From Streptomyces regalis (lineage in GTDB: Bacteria > Actinomycetota > Actinomycetes > Streptomycetales > Streptomycetaceae), in contig NZ_LLZG01000047.1 of assembly GCF_001509475.1 (NCBI RefSeq), forward strand, positions 62,001-126,000: a stretch of DNA of 64,000 nucleotides. Reading direction: 5' to 3'. Made by a program: the position numbers and the translations under genes. How positions within the stretch are numbered: the first letter of the stretch is position 1; the number at the start of each line of letters is the position of its first letter. Under the pieces are notes generated by a model. That model worked only from the letters and a program-made list of their open reading frames with translations, ran no database searches and was not told the DNA's origin. This document shows, piece by piece, positions 1 to 8,049 of this stretch.

Positions 1-906
1 GACAACATCGTGCGCAGGGCCACTCTCGGCGCCGTGCACGTCATCGCCGCGCAGCACAAGGACCTGGCCGTCGAACTGCTCACCGCATCGCCCGCCATGG
101 AGACAGCGGACTTTGAGGCGTTCGCCATGGCTGTGGCCGGTGCCCCATACAGACCGATGTCCTGGTCGGATCTCTCCAATGACCAGCAGGAGGCATTCCT
201 CACCGCCCTGACCGCAGCACCGTCCATCGACGGCTACGAGATCGGCCGGTTCCTCGCAGAACTTGCCAGCGCCGAACCCCTTACCGTCATCGAACTGCTC
301 GAAGCAAGGGCGGAGTCCTCACCAGGCCAAGCGACTGGCATGCACTCCGCCCTGCCCTTCCGCTGGCATGTGACACCGCCGTTCCTCGATCACGACGACT
401 TCCCGGACCTGCTGCGACAGATCCGCGACTGGATCGCCGCCGACCCGGAGTCCGCCCGCAGGCGCTACCTGGGAGCCCACCTCTTCGAGCTTGTCGCCGG
501 GTCTTATGACGCCCGGGTCACTGATGTGATCGGCGAGTATCTCGACGACAGCGACCCCGTGAAGATCACGGTCGCCGCGGCAATGCTGTCCAAGGCACCC
601 CGGACGCTCGTCTGGGACGTCGGGTTCGTACGCTGCTGCCTGCGTGCCGCGGACCGCCACGGAGACGACAGCCTGAAGAGAATGAGGGGCGCCCTGTACG
701 ACGCTTGCATGGGCGGGATGCGTTGGGGGACGCCTGGCGAGCCCCACCCCGAGGATATAGAGCAGCAGGCGAAGGCCACTGAGTTGGCCGACGGATGTGT
801 CCGGGGTAGCGTCGAGGAACAGTTCTACCGCGATCTCGCGCACGCCGCCCTGGACCGTATGCGGGATGAAACGGACGAGCTCCCCCCGGACGGCCGAGAC
901 TGGTGA
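1..906 (+). CDS. Hypothetical protein, 5' end outside window
   Basis: The reading frame is open from the first base, and the earliest internal start candidate is a GTG at 10, so the gene probably begins before the window. The visible ~300 residues are mostly alpha-helical with short Leu/Ala-rich helices, resembling a HEAT-like or other helical-repeat protein. There is no signal peptide, membrane segment or catalytic motif. The C-terminus is acidic and ends in DGRDW. I do not recognise the family. It is followed by the left end of an IS701-type transposase remnant, so it sits at the edge of a rearranged area. The gene call is likely right; the function is unknown. Confidence 0.7.
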   Translation, partial: DNIVRRATLGAVHVIAAQHKDLAVELLTASPAMETADFEAFAMAVAGAPYRPMSWSDLSNDQQEAFLTALTAAPSIDGYEIGRFLAELASAEPLTVIELLEARAESSPGQATGMHSALPFRWHVTPPFLDHDDFPDLLRQIRDWIAADPESARRRYLGAHLFELVAGSYDARVTDVIGEYLDDSDPVKITVAAAMLSKAPRTLVWDVGFVRCCLRAADRHGDDSLKRMRGALYDACMGGMRWGTPGEPHPEDIEQQAKATELADGCVRGSVEEQFYRDLAHAALDRMRDETDELPPDGRDW

Positions 907-1063
907 GGTCGAAGAGATGCCATTGGGGGATTTCCTCATAGAGGGCGGTTACCTGATCGGCATGCCCCTGCACGCATGACGGCAAGGAAGTCGAGCTCTA
1001 AACCACTCTAATAGGACTCCGTTAGGTCTTCCTGTCGGGCCTGCTCCGGAGCATGTTGGGTGT

Positions 1064-1219
1064 GTGGACGCACATGAAGTGAACCGTGTACGGGCGAAGT
1101 TGGCGTTATACGTGGCGGATGTGTTCGCCTCGGTGCCGCGCAAAGACCAGCGGGCCAAGGGCGACTGCTATCTGCGCGGACTGATGCTGGACGGTCGCCG
1201 CAAGTCCATCCAGGCCATT
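1064..1219 (+). mobile_element. IS701-family transposase, N-terminal remnant
   Basis: From a GTG start the frame encodes about 52 residues typical of the N-terminus of streptomycete IS701-type DDE transposases, including the segments VRAKLALYVADVF, PRKDQRAKGDCYLRGL and LDGRRKSIQA. Similarity stops after SIQA, and the frame continues into unrelated sequence. The DDE catalytic core is absent, so this is a dead fragment. The 50 bases before the start may be the element's left end, but no matching right inverted repeat is visible. It abuts a PlsC fragment on the other strand, marking a recombination junction near 1220. Confidence 0.75.
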
Positions 1220-1372
1220 CGCCGACCGGTGCCGGTGCGTCCGCAGGGCGGCGGGCCGACTCTTCATACGCCCAGCCTGCCCACAGGCGGAGGCCCGTGT
1301 GCGGGCCCGCCGCAGGAGGGGACGTGGCCCCGGCAACCCGTTGGGCGGACATCGAGCGCTACGGACGACAGA

Positions 1373-1557
1373 TCACCACCACGCTGCTCCTCGCACTTGC
1401 AGGACCGCGGGCATGAGGAGGGGGTCAGCGAAGGACAGGTGATTCCCGGCGACGATCGCCGCTGCGCCGGAACATGCTCGTGCCCCTCGACCCGCGGCCG
1501 GAACAGCAGCCGCAGCAGCGGCCCGAGAAGGACGTACTTGAGCACGTGATAGAACAC
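1373..1557 (-). pseudogene. PlsC-type acyltransferase, frameshifted N-terminal remnant
   Basis: A minus-strand GTG at 1557, preceded by GGGGAG, opens a frame reading VFYHVLKYVLLGPLLRLLF, as in 1-acyl-glycerol-3-phosphate acyltransferases. After VEGHEHVPA the similarity moves to another frame, which reads AIVAGNHLSFADPLLMPAVL. NHLSFAD is the HX4D catalytic box of the PlsC family. The match ends about 65 residues in, whereas the family is about 220-250 residues. One frameshift plus 3' truncation therefore makes this a pseudogene. It lies tail-to-tail with the IS701 remnant. Confidence 0.7.
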
Positions 1558-1748
1558 GGCTCCCCACTGCCGAATCAGGTGCTGTGGTTGGCCCGCGTGG
1601 CCCTCATCTCTCCTACGCCCGCCGTCCAGCTCGCCCCGCCTGTGCCCGTGACCCGGATCGTCTCCCCAGGGCGACGTCGTCACCGGCTACCTCATGCAGT
1701 CGGCCGACGCCTGTAAGACGCCAGACCGCGGTACGGGCCGTCACTGAG

Positions 1749-1961
1749 TCAGCGGGCGCAGCCGACGTCCAGCACTACGACCACGTCACCATGGCGGGTG
1801 TATACGAGCCAGCACCATTCACCGAACGCTGCGGCCAGGTCCGAGACCTTTGTCGTCGGGTCCACGGCCACAGCGGTGATGAGCGCGATGATCTCCGCAT
1901 GCACGTCGTCCGGGACGTCGAAGAGCACGTCGGCCGCCGGTTGGATCAGTTCGACTTTCAT
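1749..1961 (-). CDS. Small 70-aa protein, possibly RelE/ParE-like
   Basis: The ATG at 1961 is preceded by GGGAG at a normal distance, and the frame is compact and well coded. The N-terminal half is helical (DVHAEIIALITAVAV). The C-terminal half has two short beta-like stretches (WCWLVYTRHG and DVVVVLDVG), an order reminiscent of small RelE/ParE-fold proteins. No partner antitoxin gene is visible next to it, and no diagnostic catalytic residues can be claimed. In-frame open sequence continues upstream to 2369, but only this part looks coding and has a ribosome-binding site. It could instead be the tail of a decayed longer gene. The toxin-like fold is inference only. Confidence 0.45.
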   Translation of the reverse strand: MKVELIQPAADVLFDVPDDVHAEIIALITAVAVDPTTKVSDLAAAFGEWCWLVYTRHGDVVVVLDVGCAR

Positions 1962-2357
1962 GGTGACTCCCGCGGACAGCAGGAGCGGCACGGTAGGGAG
2001 CCGTTCATTGCGCCCGGGACTGTGGGCGACTACCACCAGAATCCCTCCGGACACGAGTGCTTGGCCACTCCCCGGCGGGGTGGGTCCGGCCGTCGGCCGT
2101 GTCGGCCCCGCTCTGCACCCGCCGATGGGCCAGAAGTCGCGCCCCGCCGCCGGCCCGCGACCCGCCGCCGGCCGTTCGCCCGCAATGCCCTTTGTCCTCA
2201 GGCCAGCAGCCCGCCTCGGCGTCAGCAGCGGGACATGGCGCGGGTCGCCGTCAGGCTCTGACACGACCAGCAGCCTTGGCTTGTGCACTTCTGCCCATTC
2301 ACCATCTGAAGTGCGCGTCGGGCCCCGGTAGCACACTGGAAGGAAGGGGGTGAGGGC
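1962..2357. other. Intergenic region, no gene recognised
   Basis: Between the minus-strand 70-aa gene and the plus-strand phosphatase I see no convincing coding sequence. A very GC-rich stretch around 2140-2175 contains CCCGCCGCCGGCC twice as a short direct repeat, 18 bp apart start to start. The last ~20 bases carry the GGAAGGAAGGGGG ribosome-binding region of the phosphatase. Confidence 0.5.
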
Positions 2358-3857
2358 ATGTACGACCACACCCTGGCGGCGGAAAACGCTGCGGCTGCCG
2401 TGGACGCGCGGGGCGTCGTCGCGGCGTGGAGCCGGGGTGCCCGGTTGCTTCTCGGGTACGAGCCGGTCGAAGTGATCGGACGTCCGGCGACTGATCTTCT
2501 TGCCGCGCGCCTTCCGGATTCGGCGTGGCGGAGCCTGTCACAGCAGGAGCCGTGGGCCGGACGGGTCGCGCTGCGGGACCGGGACGGTCACACGATCGAG
2601 GCGGATGTGCGGGCCTACCCGCTGGTAGGTGCCGATGACCACGTCGGATGGTTCATCCACGCCGCCCCACCGGAGACCGACGGTGCGGACCTGGCCCTGC
2701 AGCGTCGCCTGCTTCTGTATCACCGGCCCGCGCAGCCGGCGGTGGACGCGGCGATGCGTTACCTGCCCGCGGATCCGCGGGCAGGTGTGGGTGGCGACTG
2801 GTTCGATGCCATCCCTCTGTCCGGTGCCCGGGTGGCTCTCGTCGTCGGCGATGTCGTCGGTCACGGCATCCATGCTTCCGCCACCATGGGCCAGCTGCGC
2901 AGTGAGATCCGCGCCCTGGCGGATGTCGATCTTCCTCCCGACGAACTGCTGACCCACCTCGACGACCTCGTCCTCGAAGAGATCGAGGAGGGCATCGAAT
3001 CCTCCGGGGAGGTCGGCGCGACCTGCCTGTACGCGGTCTACGACCCGGTCTCCCGCCACTGCACCCTGGCCAGCGCCGGCCACCCCGCCCCGGCCGCCGT
3101 CATGCCGGATGGCTCCGTGGACTTCATCCAGCTGGCACCAGGGCCCCCTCTGGGGGTGGGCGGCCTGCCCTTCGAGGCCACCGACGTCCGCCTGCCCGAA
3201 GGCAGCCTGCTCGTCCTGTACACGGATGGACTGGTCGAGGCCCACGGCCGGGACATCGACAGCGGAATGCAGGAACTCGCGCACGTCCTGGCCGGACCCG
3301 CCCCCTCGCTGGAGGCCGTCTGCGACAACCTGATCACGGCACTCCTGCCCGAGCACCCGGACGACGACGTCGCCTTGGTCGTCGCCCGGACCAACGCGCT
3401 GGGTCCCTCGCACGTGGTCACCTGGGACCTGCCCGCGGCGCCCGTCATCGTGGCCGACGCGCGCCGACGGGTTGCCGACCAGCTCACGACCTGGGGCATG
3501 CACGACGCCGTCCCGATCACCGAGCTGATCGTCAGTGAGCTGGTCACCAACGCCATCCGGTACGCCGAGGCCCCCATCCAGCTGCGGCTCATCCGCGACA
3601 CGGCGCTGATCTGCGAGGTCTCCGACGCCAGCAGTACCTCTCCCCACGCGCGCCGTGCCCGTGTCCTGGACGAGGGCGGCCGTGGCCTGTTCCTGGTCGG
3701 CCAGCTCGCCGAACGCTGGGGCACCCGTCATACGCCGACAGGAAAGACCATCTGGGCGGAGCAGCTCAGACCACTCTCTCGCCCCCGGCCTCAACGCCTG
3801 CCCGCCGGGAGACCACATGCAGCGGATCACGTGGTGGGATCACGACAACCAGCGTGA
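2358..3857 (+). CDS. PAS-SpoIIE phosphatase-HATPase regulator
   Basis: A 499-residue cytoplasmic regulator that combines three modules seen in streptomycete sigma-factor signalling. Residues ~8-105 form a PAS-like sensor (ARGVVAAWSRGARLLLGY). Residues ~118-345 form a PP2C/SpoIIE serine phosphatase, with GVGGDWFDAIPL and VGDVVGHGIHA carrying the metal-binding aspartates, and later YTDGLVEAHG and HPDDDVALVV. Residues ~355-480 form a GHKL ATPase of anti-sigma type (ITELIVSELVTNAIRYAE, DEGGRGLFLV). The start follows GGAAGGAAGGGGG. The family usually dephosphorylates STAS anti-sigma antagonists, while the ATPase domain acts as anti-sigma kinase. No STAS or sigma gene is adjacent, so the partners are encoded elsewhere. 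The last ~25 residues are poorly conserved in character. Confidence 0.88.
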   Translation: MYDHTLAAENAAAAVDARGVVAAWSRGARLLLGYEPVEVIGRPATDLLAARLPDSAWRSLSQQEPWAGRVALRDRDGHTIEADVRAYPLVGADDHVGWFIHAAPPETDGADLALQRRLLLYHRPAQPAVDAAMRYLPADPRAGVGGDWFDAIPLSGARVALVVGDVVGHGIHASATMGQLRSEIRALADVDLPPDELLTHLDDLVLEEIEEGIESSGEVGATCLYAVYDPVSRHCTLASAGHPAPAAVMPDGSVDFIQLAPGPPLGVGGLPFEATDVRLPEGSLLVLYTDGLVEAHGRDIDSGMQELAHVLAGPAPSLEAVCDNLITALLPEHPDDDVALVVARTNALGPSHVVTWDLPAAPVIVADARRRVADQLTTWGMHDAVPITELIVSELVTNAIRYAEAPIQLRLIRDTALICEVSDASSTSPHARRARVLDEGGRGLFLVGQLAERWGTRHTPTGKTIWAEQLRPLSRPRPQRLPAGRPHAADHVVGSRQPA

Positions 3858-3969
3858 GGACCCCGCGTGGCCGACCGACAGGTTCGACCTGCCCACCAGG
3901 GATGGCGGCGATCGGGAGTGCCGGAAGTCTTGATCGTGTCGTTGCGCGGGAGGCGCGCATACTGATCTC

Positions 3970-4030
3970 ACTCGGTCCGAGGCTCGCGTCAAGGCGAGCC
4001 CGGTGGGCCCCGTATGGCGGTGGACCGAGT
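3970..4030. terminator. Nested inverted repeat between convergent genes
   Basis: Outer arms ACTCGGTCC (3970-3978) and GGACCGAGT (4022-4030) enclose an inner hairpin, GGCTCGC (3981-3987) and GCGAGCC (3994-4000). It lies between the stops of the phosphatase (+) and SufC (-), as expected for a bidirectional terminator. There is no U-tract on either side. Confidence 0.5.
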
Positions 4031-4072
4031 CTCGCCTTGCCTGACGGCTGTTGTGGGGCGCGGGCCGGCGGC

Positions 4073-4837
4073 TCAGCCCCTTGCGGCGCCCTTCACGTAC
4101 GCCTCGTAGCCCTCTTCTTCCAGCCGCTCGGCGAGCTCCGGGCCGCCGGAGTCGGCGATCCGGCCCTCGGCGAAGACGTGGACGTAGTCGGGGTGGATGT
4201 AGCGCAGGATGCGCGTGTAGTGGGTGATCAGCAGGGTGGCAACCTGGCCGGTGGCGCGGACGCGGTTGACCCCCTCGGAGACGATGCGCAGCGCGTCGAC
4301 GTCCAGGCCGGAGTCGGTCTCGTCGAGGATGGCGATCTTCGGTTTGAGCAGTTCCAGCTGGAGGATCTCGTGGCGCTTCTTCTCGCCGCCGGAGAAGCCC
4401 TCGTTGACGTTGCGCTCCGCGAAGGACGGGTCGATCTGGAGTCGCTCCATCGCCTCTTGGACCTCCTTCAGCCAGAGGCGCAACCTTGGGGCCTCGCCGC
4501 GTACGGCGGTGGCGGCGGTGCGCAGGAAATTGGACATCGACACGCCGGGGACCTCCACCGGGTACTGCATGGCGAGGAACATCCCGGCCCGGGCCCGTTC
4601 GTCGACCTTCATGGCGAGCACGTCCTCGCCGTCCAGGGTGACGGTGCCGGAGGTGACGTGGTACTTGGGGTGCCCGGCGAGTGCGTAGGCGAGGGTGGTC
4701 TTGCCGGAGCCGTTGGGGCCCATGACGGCATGCGTCTCGCCCTGTCGTACTGTCAGGTCGACTCCGTGGAGGATTTCACGCGGCCCGCTGTCGGTGCCGA
4801 CCGAACAACGCAGGTCGCGGACAGTAAGCGTCGCCAT
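4073..4837 (-). CDS. sufC: Fe-S cluster assembly ATPase SufC
   Basis: About 254 residues, full length for SufC, the soluble ABC-type ATPase of the SufBC2D scaffold that assembles Fe-S clusters. Walker A is GPNGSGKTT near residue 36. The SufC-specific loop EVPGVSMSNFLRTA, the signature FSGGEKKR and the Walker B segment AILDETDSGLDVDAL are all intact. I chose the ATG at 4837 (MATLTVRDL), which has AGAGG upstream. A GTG 9 bp earlier is possible. In streptomycetes sufC normally sits in a sufR-B-D-C-S-U operon. None of those genes is here, so this is a solitary, probably second copy. Confidence 0.92.
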   Translation of the reverse strand: MATLTVRDLRCSVGTDSGPREILHGVDLTVRQGETHAVMGPNGSGKTTLAYALAGHPKYHVTSGTVTLDGEDVLAMKVDERARAGMFLAMQYPVEVPGVSMSNFLRTAATAVRGEAPRLRLWLKEVQEAMERLQIDPSFAERNVNEGFSGGEKKRHEILQLELLKPKIAILDETDSGLDVDALRIVSEGVNRVRATGQVATLLITHYTRILRYIHPDYVHVFAEGRIADSGGPELAERLEEEGYEAYVKGAARG

Positions 4838-5848
4838 GGGTCTCACCTCTTTTGTAGGTGGGCGGGGTAACGGGTCACGGTTCGTGCGCGGGTTACAGGT
4901 ACTGCATCTTCAGCATGCGCCTCGCGCACCCATCGGTTGGCCCTGGACGGCGAGTGGCAGTGGTGCCGGCACCCGCGGGGCCCTACGTGTTGCCTCTCTG
5001 CCAGGGAGCATCGGTGTGGGAGACGTACCCGGTGTCGCTGAATCTGATGGGGCTATTTGAGCGCCTCCGTTACACCCAGCACGCCGAGCCCGGCCAGCGG
5101 TTCACCCCCGACGCCTTCGATGGCCAGGTCAGCAACACCGTCGCCATGAGCATTGAAGGCCGCCCCGTCGAGGGCGGCTGTACTGTCGTCGAAGCGGAGG
5201 GCTCCGCAAGCCTGAAGAGCGTTCCCTGCCACCCGCCCCTCTGAGAAGGCCAGGGCGCCGGGACGTGTGACCTACTGTGCGGTCTTGTCCATGTCCGGAC
5301 TCGGGGTGTCGCCGACGTAGTGCACCTGGATGCCCGGCTCGAAGCCGGCCTGCTCGATCTTCGCGTCAGTGCTGTTCGTCCGATGGCGGCAGTGCACACC
5401 CTCCTTCGCAGGGTGCGGAATCCGGATCTCGCCCTCCACGAGCCTCAACGTGCCGCTAACGCCCTGGTGCGGGCCCCATGACGTAGTAGCGCATGCCCGC
5501 ACCCTGCCTGTACTCCACAGGGAGCTCAACAGGCCCATCGGCGCGAGCTGGGACCAGTCCTGCCACGGGGACTGAAGGCCCGGGGCGCCGCCTCAGTGGC
5601 CGTCGTGATGCCGTGCAGTGGCGCGGCTGCCAACCGGTTCGGGCCGCCCTAGCATGGAGCTACGGGAGGACACAGAAGCCACCGCGCGCACCTTGTGCCG
5701 CGCATGCGGTACGGCACCGGGCAGGTGCCGCCCGACCCGCGCCACTACTGCATGCGCTGACCGTTCGCAGAGCCGAACACCGCCCACGCGGAGGCGCGGC
5801 AACCCCGGACGCGCAAAGGCGCCACGGAAAACCGGAAGGGGAAAACCG
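4838..5848. other. One-kilobase region with only possible gene debris
   Basis: No intact gene is convincing. On the plus strand, 5070-5244 has protein-like composition (GQRFTPDAFDGQVSNTVAMS, EGRPVEGGCTVVEAE) and ends in a stop, but has no start or ribosome-binding site. On the minus strand, 5272-5460 encodes a plausible C-terminal tail (IRIPHPAKEGVHCRH, GIQVHYVGDTPSPDM). I recognise neither. Both look like relics of small genes truncated by rearrangement. The last 30 bases carry the ribosome-binding site of the DUF2267 gene. Confidence 0.4.
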
Positions 5849-6280
5849 ATGCCCCCAACACATCCACCTGACTTCGAGCACGCCATCCACACCGCCAACA
5901 TCTGGCTGAAAGCGGTGTCCGAGGCTCTGGAAACCGAGGACCGCCACCTCGCCCACCGGCTGCTACGCACCTGGCTGCACACGCTCCGCGACCGGGTCAC
6001 CATCGACGTGGCCGCCCACTTCGCCGCGCAGCTGCCCGAGCTGCTGCGGGGCGCCTACTACGACGGCTGGGACCCCAGCACCGTACCGATCAAATACGAC
6101 CGCGAAGGCTACGTGAACCGCTTCGTCCAGGAAGCAAGGGTCACTGCCGAAGAGGTGCCCCGGATCGTTCCCGCAGTCACCGCCGTCGTACGCGAGCACG
6201 TCTCGCCCGGGCAACTGGAGGCGGCACTGGAGCAACTTCCGCACGACATCCGCGCACTCCTCCTCCAGCCGACGGCCTGA
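5849..6280 (+). CDS. DUF2267-family protein
   Basis: A 143-residue soluble helical protein of the DUF2267 family. The body carries the usual features: DRHLAHRLLRTWLHTLRDRVT, then AQLPELLRGAYYDGWDPSTVP and a C-terminal helical repeat (LPHDIRALL). The ATG at 5849 follows GGAAGGGG at good spacing, while the longer upstream frame is Arg/Pro-rich and not coding-like. DUF2267 proteins are often encoded beside stress genes in actinomycetes. Here a small coiled-coil gene and a universal stress protein follow on the same strand. The molecular function is unknown. Confidence 0.85.
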   Translation: MPPTHPPDFEHAIHTANIWLKAVSEALETEDRHLAHRLLRTWLHTLRDRVTIDVAAHFAAQLPELLRGAYYDGWDPSTVPIKYDREGYVNRFVQEARVTAEEVPRIVPAVTAVVREHVSPGQLEAALEQLPHDIRALLLQPTA

Positions 6281-6462
6281 CCGAGCCCTTCGCACACGGT
6301 AGCCAACAGCATGGCGTCACTGCCCGATCGCCCAACACCACTTCTTGGCCTTGGGGCACGGACGTCGCTCCTGCACCGAGTTCGACCGACAGATGCACGA
6401 CGGCCTGATCACCCCTGCGGAGTAACGGCCAGGCCCGTCACCGCCTCGCAAAGGAGCACGAC

Positions 6463-6672
6463 ATGACGCAGCACCCCTCCCCCGAGCCCGACGCCGCACC
6501 CGGGCCGGAAGCGCGGCTGAGCCGGCTGGAGGCACAGGTCGCGACCCTGGCCGAGGCCATCCGGGCACTCGCCCGTGGGCTGGAGAACATCCCGTCACAG
6601 GACGTTCCGCCCGAGGAAGCGGCACGCGGCGCACGACTCGCCCACGAGCTCCTGCTTTCCCAGGGCCTGTAG
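6463..6672 (+). CDS. Small 69-aa predicted coiled-coil protein
   Basis: The ATG follows AAAGGAG at 7 bp spacing. After a Pro-rich N-terminus, residues ~20-42 form a heptad-like helix (ARLSRLEAQVATLAEAIRAL), followed by an acidic second helix ending in HELLLSQGL. It has no membrane segment. Its position between the DUF2267 gene and the universal stress gene suggests co-expression in a stress set. No family is recognised; the gene call rests on the ribosome-binding site and coding composition. Confidence 0.65.
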   Translation: MTQHPSPEPDAAPGPEARLSRLEAQVATLAEAIRALARGLENIPSQDVPPEEAARGARLAHELLLSQGL

Positions 6673-6747
6673 ACGCAGCGTCGCTGCTGTGGCCGGCACC
6701 AGCACCGGGACCGACGGGCCGGTCGAAGAGATCACTGGGATTCGGCG

Positions 6748-7632
6748 ATGACACATACAGAAGGACGTAGACCAATCGTGGCCGGCGTCGACCCCGATCC
6801 GGGGAAACGCACGGCACTCGCTTGGGCCGCCGACGAGGCGGCCCGACGGCGCCTGCCACTGCTGCTGGTCCTCGCGCAGAACGTGCCGACCCCCGGATAC
6901 CGGCCGACAGGCGGTCGACCGTCCTGGGAGGAGTGGAACGAGGCGCTGCACGCGACGGGGAATCGCGTGCTGGAAGATGCGGTGGCCTTCGTGGAATCCC
7001 GGCATCCGCAAGTGCGGGTGTCCGGGCTGCTGGCGGAGGGACATCCGGCATGGATACTGCGCGAGCAGGCGCAGAACGCCACTCAGGTCGTGCTCGGTTC
7101 CTGGCATCTGAGTGCCGTCCAGGAGCTTTTCACCTCCGCCTCGGTCGCCCTGCCGGTCATCGCCCACGCGCCCTGCCCGGTGGTGGTCGTACCGGAGCCG
7201 GAACACATCCCCCAGCAGCAGCCGTACTACGTGGTCGGGGCCGACGGCAGCCCTCAGTCCGCCGCCGCCGTCGACTTCGCGTTCGAGGAGGCCGCCCTGC
7301 GCGGTGCCGCCCTGCGGGCCCTGTACGTGTGGCAGCCTCCGCGGCTCGGAGCCCTGGACGAGGACGCGGCCGTCCAGGAGTGCCGCAGGCTGCTGTCGGA
7401 GACGGTTGCCGGGCGTAGCGCCGCCCATCCGGAGGTGGAGCTGCACCACGAGGTCGTCAGAGGCCACCCGGTACAGGTCCTCACCAAGAGGTCCGAACAC
7501 GCCCTCGGGCTGGTCGTGGGCACACGCGGGCACGGCGGCTTCACCGGCATGCTGCTGGGCTCCGTCGGTCAGGGCGTACTGCACCACGCACGCTGCCCGG
7601 TCATCACCGTCCCGCACACGCACAACCAGTAG
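6748..7632 (+). CDS. Tandem universal stress protein (UspA x2)
   Basis: A 294-residue protein with two UspA domains (about 5-148 and 155-291), the usual tandem arrangement in actinomycetes. Each domain begins with a short strand and Asp (VAGVDPDPGKRTALAWA; VGADGSPQSAAAV). The second keeps the ATP-binding signature G-2X-G-9X-G (GTRGHGGFTGMLLGS). In the first domain the equivalent loop is degenerate (GSWHLSAVQEL), so nucleotide probably binds to the second domain only. Tandem Usps are soluble and respond to stress or energy state. A short hairpin right after the stop may end the transcript. Confidence 0.93.
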   Translation: MTHTEGRRPIVAGVDPDPGKRTALAWAADEAARRRLPLLLVLAQNVPTPGYRPTGGRPSWEEWNEALHATGNRVLEDAVAFVESRHPQVRVSGLLAEGHPAWILREQAQNATQVVLGSWHLSAVQELFTSASVALPVIAHAPCPVVVVPEPEHIPQQQPYYVVGADGSPQSAAAVDFAFEEAALRGAALRALYVWQPPRLGALDEDAAVQECRRLLSETVAGRSAAHPEVELHHEVVRGHPVQVLTKRSEHALGLVVGTRGHGGFTGMLLGSVGQGVLHHARCPVITVPHTHNQ

Positions 7633-7649
7633 CCGGCTTTTCACCGGCT
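7631..7649 (+). terminator. Short hairpin after usp gene
   Basis: AGCCGG, a 7-nt loop including four T residues, then CCGGCT, overlapping the stop codon of the universal stress gene. The stem is short and no U-tract follows, so this is a weak terminator candidate. Confidence 0.35.
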
Positions 7650-8049
7650 GTGGCTCCTCGCTACAAGGCGCCGGGCCGCGAGCCGGGGCCGGTGCCAGTC
7701 GGCGGAAGTGACAGAGCACGGGTGTCGTCCGCCCGCCTCGAACGCCCAGGACGCGGGGACAGTACGGGAGCTCTCCCAGGGGCGGACGGTGGAAAGATCA
7801 CCGGCCTGAACGAGCCCAGCGCCCACCTGCACGGCAAGCTCAGCGGGGAACTCGCCGCCAGCCACTGACCGCCGCCGACGGGCCGGCACCCACCTCACCG
7901 TGTGGACGCCGGCCCGTCGGCGTGCTGTGCCGCGTCGTCGCGTAGGCGTTCTGCGAGGAACGGGCGAGCTTCCGACTCCAGGCCAGGGGCTGGTCTCCCG
8001 CAACGCACGAGACTTCTGTGCTGTTGAGAAAGGTGTTCGACGTCTCAAC
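7650..8049. other. Degraded region with orphan gene tail
   Basis: There is no intact gene. A plus-strand frame ends at 7868 with coding-like residues (GKITGLNEPSAHLHGKLSGE) directly before a strong hairpin, which suggests the true 3' end of a gene whose body is lost. From about 8000 the sequence leads into the IS5-type element. Nothing else is recognisable. Confidence 0.35.
7873..7922. terminator. 15-bp inverted repeat
   Basis: Arms of 15 bp (CGCCGACGGGCCGGC and its exact complement) flank a 20-nt loop. It lies 4 bp after a stop codon at 7868. It is a strong factor-independent hairpin, typical of streptomycete terminators that lack a U-tract. Confidence 0.65.

Noticed and set aside
2538..3830. 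A 430-codon minus-strand frame
   Set aside because: Antisense shadow of the PAS-SpoIIE phosphatase gene, which has clear domains and a ribosome-binding site.
6311..6424. Short plus-strand frame reading CPIAQHHFLALGHGRRSCTE to a stop
   Set aside because: Looks mildly coding but has no start codon or ribosome-binding site; too short to support.
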